Below, piece by piece: positions 5,646 to 9,849 of a stretch of 9,849 nucleotides of DNA. Every line of letters begins with the position of its first letter. Within the stretch, counting starts at the first letter, position 1. This stretch comes from Muribaculaceae bacterium. Lineage in GTDB: Bacteria > Bacteroidota > Bacteroidia > Bacteroidales > Muribaculaceae. Location: contig JAKSMA010000074.1 of NCBI GenBank assembly GCA_024400895.1, forward strand, positions 1 through 9,849, written 5' to 3'. Under the pieces are notes generated by a model, which saw nothing but the letters and a program-made list of their open reading frames with translations, searched no databases and had not been told where the DNA came from. The position numbers and the translations under genes are program-made.

Positions 5646-8600
5646 TTATTGGGCGAGGATGATGTTGATGAGAGCGGTAACATCGCTGACATTAACCACG
5701 CCGTCGGCGTTGATGTCGCAAACGCTGTCGCTGTAGTCTGCTTCACCAAGAATCTTGTTGATGAGTGCAGTGACATCTGAAACGTCCACCTTTCCATCAG
5801 CGTTGACATCGCCAACTAACGCTTTTGCATCTTTGAGAACCACTGCATTTGAAACAGCAGACTCTACGCCATCGGTAACCGCAGTTACGGTGTAGGTGCC
5901 GTTGGCTGCTTGTGCCACTTCATAGCTGGTGGTCGTGAGGTTGTCGGCGATGAGTTCTTCGTTGCAATACACATTGTAGGTGACAGCTGCAGCAGTTTTA
6001 ACGCGAGCTGACTTCTTCGCACTGATAGTGGTATCGGCATCGGCTACAGTAGCGCTGATACGCCAGTTGTAGTCTTGTTTGTATTTGGTCTTGAGAGAAT
6101 ACCAGTAGCCGTAGCCTGCAGAAGAAGAGATTTGATCGCTGACACCAGGCACGGTGGCAGGACCACCGTCAAGGATATGAGGCTTAACGCCATTGTCGTA
6201 AGTGCAGTGGTAGCCGAATCCAACTGCCACGTCGCCAGAAATTTCGAAAGGCTTGTTGAGGCGAACTGTGTTGCAACCCATTTGGAGTGATTCAACATCT
6301 ACAGGTTGTTCGAACACGATGTCTTGTCCTTCACCAACCATTACAAATACGCTTGCTGACTTCAGTTGAACGCTTGCGAGTTTGAAAGTGATGTGGGTGA
6401 TTTTCTTACCAGCGTAAGCCGAAAGACTGTCGGTAGGGAAGCGTGCGCCAGCATATGCTTCGCGCACACCTGTACCGGTCATGCCAAGAGCCATATCGAG
6501 GCCGTCGTTCTTCTGATAGGTGAGAACTGCAGCTTCATTGGCTGCCTTCCAAGTGAGTTGGAGATTGCCGTTGTCCTTGTAATCGCCCTTGAGTGCATAA
6601 GGTGCAGGAGCTGCTTGTGTGATAGGATTGTTGACAACAATTACTTTGCTTGCGGGAGATTCCCATCCGTTTTCGTAAACGCTTGTTACATAGTAGTCGA
6701 ATTCACCATTAACCTTGATAACTTCGCTGTAGTTGCGTTCTTGTTGAGCAGACTTCATCGCGCCGTTGCAATATACATTGTAGCTTACAGCATTTGGACG
6801 AGCTGCGGCTTTCTTTGCGGTCTTCTTTGCAGGGGCAACTTGAACGGTGGCTTCAATGCCGAATCCTGCCTTTACATCGGCAGCATTGATGGTGATGGCT
6901 TCAGCATTGTTGAGATTCATGCTATTGCCGAGTGTGATGCCTTTTGCGTTTGCTGGAGCGTCTTTTGCCAATGCAGTGGCTGCAATCACGATGTTGTAGG
7001 CTGCATAGTCGGTGGCGATAGTGCCGAGTTTCAACCAGCTTGCGCCATTTGAGAGGCTTACCATAGCTCCGCCATCTACTGCAGGGCCTTCATCAAGAAT
7101 CAGAGCCGATACATTAGCTGGAAGGGTGGCATTGTAGGCGATGAACAGATCATCTTCACCTGTGATTTCTACAGGGGTGGAGAGGGTGAGGCTATAGAAT
7201 GTGACAGGATTGATATCGCTACCACTGATTTCTTCTGATGCTAAACGCACGCCCTTACCGTTGATGATTTCAATCTTGAAAGATTCAAGAGCTGCACCAA
7301 TAGCGAACTTTACAGTTTTGATTTCGTAGCCCTTGTATGCGGCAAGTTCGTCCTTAGTGAACTTTGCACCATATACGAGAGGCATTTCTTCGCTAAAACC
7401 AGCTGTGTAGGCTGCAGTTCCGTAGTGTTTGAGCTCTGCTGCATCTTGACTCCAAGCGAGATTGAATTCGCCTGATTCTTTGTCGAAGGTGCTTTCTGTG
7501 ATTACTGGAGCTGAATATGCAGCAGGCATTGTGTAGGTGACATTTGTAACGAGTGCAGGAGATTGCTTGCCATCATATTTTGTCACCAGAGTGTATTTGT
7601 AGGTGCCAGGTTGTTCAACTGCATCGCTGAATGAAGTGGCAGTGATGTCGCTCGCCACCTTTTCGCCATCGCGATAAATGTCGTAGCCTGTAGGCACTGC
7701 TGCAGGGGTAGCGGCTTCGATAGGTTCAACATCGGCAGTGAGCATAAAGTTACCAGCGATTTTTCCGCTTGCAAGTGTTTTCCAAGAAGGGCTTGTTTGG
7801 TTGAAGCCTTTTGAACTTGGAGAAGATGTGGAGAAGCTGTTACCTTTTACATCTACTTCTGTCGCCTTGTCGACACCAATTGGGTGTCCTCCAGAAGCGT
7901 GTGTGAAATATACGCCGAATGCGTAACTGTGTCCAGTGCTCATTTCGTAAGGAGTGGCAAGGGCAAGTTTCGACCACTTTTCACCGCCAAGTTCCGATAC
8001 AGAAGCAACGTCTTCTGAATAGTCAATCACGCCGTCTTTGATTACAAACAATGTAGCGGCAGTGACAGGCTCAGCTACAAATGCGTTGATGGCATTAATT
8101 TTGTAGTTTTGGAAAGCGAGGAGGTCGTTGGCGTCAAATTCTTGTTTTACCCAAACTTTAGGGGCAGAGGTGGAAGTGCCACCAATCTTATTCCCATAGC
8201 TTTTATCGCTCCAGGTGAGTTCGCTACCGCCTTTGAGTGGCGCTTGCCAGTGGAGCTCGCCATCAAGTTCGCTTGCTGAGCCTGCAAAATTAGTAGCAGG
8301 GGCAAGCATGTTGGATGCCTTAGCAACTACTGCTTGGGCAAAATATGATTGCTTTTCGCCATCGGCATAAACAGCGCCAACAGTGTATTTGTTGGCACCT
8401 TCTGGTTCGTTGCTGAAAACAGAAGATGTGGCGTCAAGAAGCTCAGCATTCACTTTTTCGCCATTACGATATACATTGTAGCCCGATGGCTCGGCAGTGG
8501 CAGCGTTTTTCACATAAGCTGTAACGAGGAAGTCGCCATTTCCAGTGGCAGTGAACTTCTTGCCATCGTATGAAACCATATTACCTTTGCCTTTGTGAGT

Positions 8601-9128
8601 GACTTTGTCGGTAATTGCCACCATGCTCATATTGTAGCCGTGTTCGTAACGAACTACAAACATTAATTCATCATTACCAGAGATGGTGTAAGGCTCTTTG
8701 AGCATCACCTTTTTCCATGTGTTTTTTGTGAATCCATTCACATCGACAGGCTGGTCGCGAACTAACACGCCATTTTCATAGATTTGGACGCGGATGTTTG
8801 CCACATCGCGATACTGGAAATAAGCGATGGCTTCCACTTGTTCGCCAGCTACAGCAGCGAGTTCGGCGGGGAGGAATTTGCTGCCTCCATAAATCACACT
8901 TGCACCTTGAGGGTCGCCTCTTAAGCCATCCATACCGTTGTAGTCGTAGCTGTTATGCCACTTCAACTCGATGTCGGATGTCGGTGCATTCCATTCCACA
9001 GTCACTTGGTCGAAGTTGGCGCTCGCCTTCACACTGTGGGGTTGACCACTTTGTGCCCAAGAGCTAAAAGTCATCATTGCAGATGTCATAATAGCCGAAG
9101 TGCACAAAACTTTAGTAAATTTTGTCAT
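5646..9128 (-). CDS. Large secreted multidomain protein: four FnIII-like units with inserted beta domains, C-terminal dockerin
   Basis: This 1160-residue protein starts with a Sec signal peptide (MTKFTK, hydrophobic core to about 22, probable cut SSWA|QSG after residue 25), leaving an N-terminal glutamine as in the Bacteroidota Q-rule. Four units follow (about 30-270, 276-532, 537-832, 839-1098). Each begins with FnIII-like strands ending in a W near residues 46, 294, 559 or 860. A ~160-residue beta-rich region follows, and each unit closes with a Y-[ND]-[VI]-Y-[RC] motif (217, 482, 783, 1051). The layout resembles gingipain haemagglutinin/Cleaved_Adhesin proteins. Residues 1103-1160 form a dockerin-like domain with two Ca-binding loops (DVNADGKVDVSD, DINADGVVNVSD). 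There is no T9SS C-terminal domain, protease or glycosidase motif. The role may be adhesion or surface binding; this is inference. It is monocistronic, with its own promoter and terminator. Confidence 0.9.
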   Translation of the reverse strand: MTKFTKVLCTSAIMTSAMMTFSSWAQSGQPHSVKASANFDQVTVEWNAPTSDIELKWHNSYDYNGMDGLRGDPQGASVIYGGSKFLPAELAAVAGEQVEAIAYFQYRDVANIRVQIYENGVLVRDQPVDVNGFTKNTWKKVMLKEPYTISGNDELMFVVRYEHGYNMSMVAITDKVTHKGKGNMVSYDGKKFTATGNGDFLVTAYVKNAATAEPSGYNVYRNGEKVNAELLDATSSVFSNEPEGANKYTVGAVYADGEKQSYFAQAVVAKASNMLAPATNFAGSASELDGELHWQAPLKGGSELTWSDKSYGNKIGGTSTSAPKVWVKQEFDANDLLAFQNYKINAINAFVAEPVTAATLFVIKDGVIDYSEDVASVSELGGEKWSKLALATPYEMSTGHSYAFGVYFTHASGGHPIGVDKATEVDVKGNSFSTSSPSSKGFNQTSPSWKTLASGKIAGNFMLTADVEPIEAATPAAVPTGYDIYRDGEKVASDITATSFSDAVEQPGTYKYTLVTKYDGKQSPALVTNVTYTMPAAYSAPVITESTFDKESGEFNLAWSQDAAELKHYGTAAYTAGFSEEMPLVYGAKFTKDELAAYKGYEIKTVKFAIGAALESFKIEIINGKGVRLASEEISGSDINPVTFYSLTLSTPVEITGEDDLFIAYNATLPANVSALILDEGPAVDGGAMVSLSNGASWLKLGTIATDYAAYNIVIAATALAKDAPANAKGITLGNSMNLNNAEAITINAADVKAGFGIEATVQVAPAKKTAKKAAARPNAVSYNVYCNGAMKSAQQERNYSEVIKVNGEFDYYVTSVYENGWESPASKVIVVNNPITQAAPAPYALKGDYKDNGNLQLTWKAANEAAVLTYQKNDGLDMALGMTGTGVREAYAGARFPTDSLSAYAGKKITHITFKLASVQLKSASVFVMVGEGQDIVFEQPVDVESLQMGCNTVRLNKPFEISGDVAVGFGYHCTYDNGVKPHILDGGPATVPGVSDQISSSAGYGYWYSLKTKYKQDYNWRISATVADADTTISAKKSARVKTAAAVTYNVYCNEELIADNLTTTSYEVAQAANGTYTVTAVTDGVESAVSNAVVLKDAKALVGDVNADGKVDVSDVTALINKILGEADYSDSVCDINADGVVNVSDVTALINIILAQ
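5649..5822 (-). other. Dockerin-like domain coding region of the secreted protein
   Basis: Residues 1103-1160 contain two 23-residue half-repeats. Each has an F-hand-type calcium loop (D-x-N-A-D-G-x-x-[DN]-V-S-D) followed by the helix VTALIN. In cellulosomes such domains bind cohesins. In Bacteroidales this ending is common on secreted proteins without known cohesins, so its partner is unclear. The half-repeats are similar in protein but have diverged in DNA. Confidence 0.85.
5835..9041 (-). repeat. Four tandem ~240-300-residue protein units in the secreted protein
   Basis: In transcript order the units lie at about 9041-8319, 8303-7533, 7520-6633 and 6614-5835. Shared landmarks in the inserted region are a [FW]-x(3-4)-[DE]-L-x-A-[FY]-like stretch (KFLPAELAAV, EFDANDLLAF, KFTKDELAAY, RFPTDSLSAY) and a later P-[YVF]-[TE]-[IM]-[ST] strand (PYTISGNDEL, PYEMSTGHSY, PVEITGEDDL, PFEISGDVAV). 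Unit 3 has about 55 extra residues (721-775). The units are recognisable only in protein; no long DNA identity was seen, so they are old duplications. Confidence 0.75.
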
Positions 9129-9133
9129 AAGCG

Positions 9134-9157
9134 AAAATGTTTAAATGTTGTGATGTT
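9134..9157 (-). repeat. Three 8-bp repeats in the leader of the secreted-protein mRNA
   Basis: On the plus strand AAAATGTT, TAAATGTT and GTGATGTT follow each other with an exact 8-bp period, ending 6 bp before the start codon (on the RNA, three AACAU-containing units). The leader is A/U-rich and lacks a Shine-Dalgarno sequence. It may help ribosome loading or be chance. Confidence 0.35.
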
Positions 9158-9182
9158 TTAGTAATTTCCCTTGTTTTGCTTA

Positions 9183-9213
9183 CAAAATTACAATAAATAT
9201 TGGGGATTTGCAA
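9183..9213 (-). promoter_or_regulatory. Promoter of the secreted-protein gene
   Basis: On the minus strand TTG (9213-9211), a 20-bp spacer and TAATTTTG (9190-9183) give a good Bacteroidota promoter. Transcription would start near 9176, with a leader of about 48 nt to ATG 9128. A 6-bp hairpin-type dyad, TCAATT with AATTGA (9239-9254), lies about 26 bp upstream of the -33 element and could be an operator, but may be chance. Confidence 0.7.
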
Positions 9214-9365
9214 GAAATGTGGAATGTTTTCCAGTCAATCAATTTCACAATTGAGGTTAATTGAGCGAAAAGCCAATGAGGTTTGTTTTTGAAAATACGG
9301 CAATAAGGATTTTCAGTGAGAACAATGATGGGGGAACATGGGGTAAATAGATGGTCATTAAACTC

Positions 9366-9410
9366 CCGAAACACACGAATCACCCGAAACACTTGAAACA
9401 CCTGAAACAC
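9366..9410. repeat. Five tandem 9-bp repeats (consensus CCGAAACAC)
   Basis: Exact 9-bp period: CCGAAACAC, ACGAATCAC, CCGAAACAC, TTGAAACAC, CTGAAACAC. On the minus strand the unit is GTGTTTCGG. Because 9 is a multiple of 3, it produces a low-complexity V-F-Q/V-F-R string in one minus-strand frame, which should not be taken as coding. Confidence 0.85.
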
Positions 9411-9612
9411 CTTTTCGGTACCGTTTTGACAGTGGAGTGGGTGTGTATCATGTTGTGAATGAGCAGTGTGGCGTGGACAGGTGTCCGAAATTTCTATTGG
9501 GAACTGTAAGCAAATGCGTGTCATACGGTTGTGATTTGGAAGATTATTTACTGGTTAATACTAATACTGAAAAACGCCATCAAATATCATATACGGAGTG
9601 AAACACCGGTGT

Positions 9613-9663
9613 GGGAGTTAAGGAGTGAAGAAGTTATCGCTCCTGCGTCGCTCGGGAGTTAAG
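9613..9663. repeat. Direct repeat GGGAGTTAAG with degenerate 9-bp units
   Basis: GGGAGTTAAG occurs at 9613-9622 and 9654-9663. The first copy leads into related 9-mers GGAGTGAAG and AAGTTATCG. A CTCC...GGAG pairing (about 9640-9658) lies between the copies. Such GGAGTTAAG-type sequence is familiar to me from Bacteroidales intergenic regions, from memory only. Confidence 0.5.
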
Positions 9664-9772
9664 ACGATACCGAGATGGCAATACGTAAAAAAACTCTGGT
9701 GCGAAGATATGGAATTCGTGAGGCGATAGCAACGTCAAAAAGGGGATATTCCTGGTGAGAGTTGACTCGGTA

Positions 9773-9788
9773 ACATGCCAAGGCATGT
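9773..9788. repeat. Palindrome ACATGCC-AA-GGCATGT
   Basis: Perfect 7-bp arms around AA. It is too tight for an RNA hairpin loop without opening the last pairs and is not followed by a T-run (the next T-run is at 9804-9810), so it is more likely a DNA element or part of a dispersed repeat than a terminator. Confidence 0.5.
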
Positions 9789-9820
9789 CCCTACGAGTGG
9801 TTGTTTTTTTGAGGGGAAGT

Positions 9821-9849
9821 GACACCGATTTTATCCGATTAACACCGAA
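9821..9849. repeat. 10-bp tandem repeat cut by the window edge
   Basis: Three consecutive 10-mers share CCGA(TT) at the same phase: GACACCGATT, TTATCCGATT and AACACCGAA with the last base outside. The array probably continues to the right. Confidence 0.6.

Larger units (their letters stand above)
9214..9849. other. Intergenic stretch without a convincing gene; short repeats
   Basis: Neither strand has a reading frame with a credible start, composition or known motif, and all frames are broken often. The stretch holds several short tandem arrays (9249-9265, 9366-9410, 9613-9663, 9821-9849) and small palindromes (GGACA/TGTCC near 9475, ACATGCC/GGCATGT at 9773-9788). No TAnnTTTG promoter pair was found on the plus strand. 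It looks like a repeat-bearing intergenic region that may continue past the right edge. Confidence 0.6.

Noticed and set aside
6366..7052. 228-codon plus-strand frame inside the secreted-protein gene
   Set aside because: It lies wholly antisense to a 1160-codon gene with clear domains, and has Cys/Val-rich shadow composition and no promoter or known motif.
9366..9410. Possible CRISPR array
   Set aside because: The units are contiguous 9-mers without spacers, and no cas gene is present.
9180..9524. 114-codon minus-strand frame upstream of the secreted-protein gene
   Set aside because: It spans the promoter of that gene and the 9-bp tandem repeat, which gives it an artificial VFQVFRVIR string; there is no domain or promoter.
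9634..9825. 63-codon minus-strand frame at the right edge
   Set aside because: It is composed of short repeats and a palindrome, with no promoter and low-complexity composition.
9785..9849. Short plus-strand frame open at the right edge from ATG 9785
   Set aside because: It starts inside the palindrome, runs through the 10-bp repeat and has no promoter; too short to judge.

Overview
The window looks like chromosome from a member of the Bacteroidales (Bacteroidota; Prevotella- or Muribaculaceae-like, genus not resolvable by eye). The reasons are promoters of the TAnnTTTG (-7) / TTTG (-33) type, start codons without Shine-Dalgarno sequences, a tRNA gene without encoded CCA, a large secreted fibronectin-III-like protein with a C-terminal dockerin, and a DUF2723/TMEM260-type membrane glycosyltransferase.

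Layout. Positions 1-2600 (minus) hold the first 866 codons of a DUF2723 membrane protein that runs off the left edge. Upstream, 2713-3411 (minus) encodes a two-TM protein with a C-terminal PhoB/OmpR-type winged helix. The 112 bp between them carry five direct repeats of exactly 11 bp period with a TGTCAG core (minus strand), followed by a -7 box without a -33 box. A bidirectional terminator (3488-3518) separates this pair from tRNA-Ser(TGA) at 3520-3604 (minus), which has its own near-consensus promoter. A MATE-family exporter follows (3723-5087, minus), divergent from a small uncharacterised gene (5213-5527, plus). That gene converges on the end of a 1160-residue secreted protein (5646-9128, minus), and the two share a 15-bp inverted repeat terminator. 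Positions 9214-9849 hold no convincing gene but several short tandem repeats of 9-10 bp period and small palindromes.

How the genes may work together. The most interesting unit is the left one: a membrane-tethered one-component regulator, an array of 11-bp repeats resembling Pho boxes (the site type used by PhoB-family winged helices), and a putative protein O-mannosyltransferase. My inference is that an envelope signal sensed by the periplasmic loop of the regulator sets expression of a protein-glycosylation enzyme. The secreted protein on the right is a plausible cell-surface or extracellular product. It is built from four units in which an FnIII-like fold appears to be split by a ~160-residue inserted beta-rich domain, and it ends in a dockerin. 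The exported parts of both the regulator and the secreted protein contain tripeptides of the Bacteroides O-glycosylation type D-[ST]-[AILVMT]. None of these links is proven by sequence alone.
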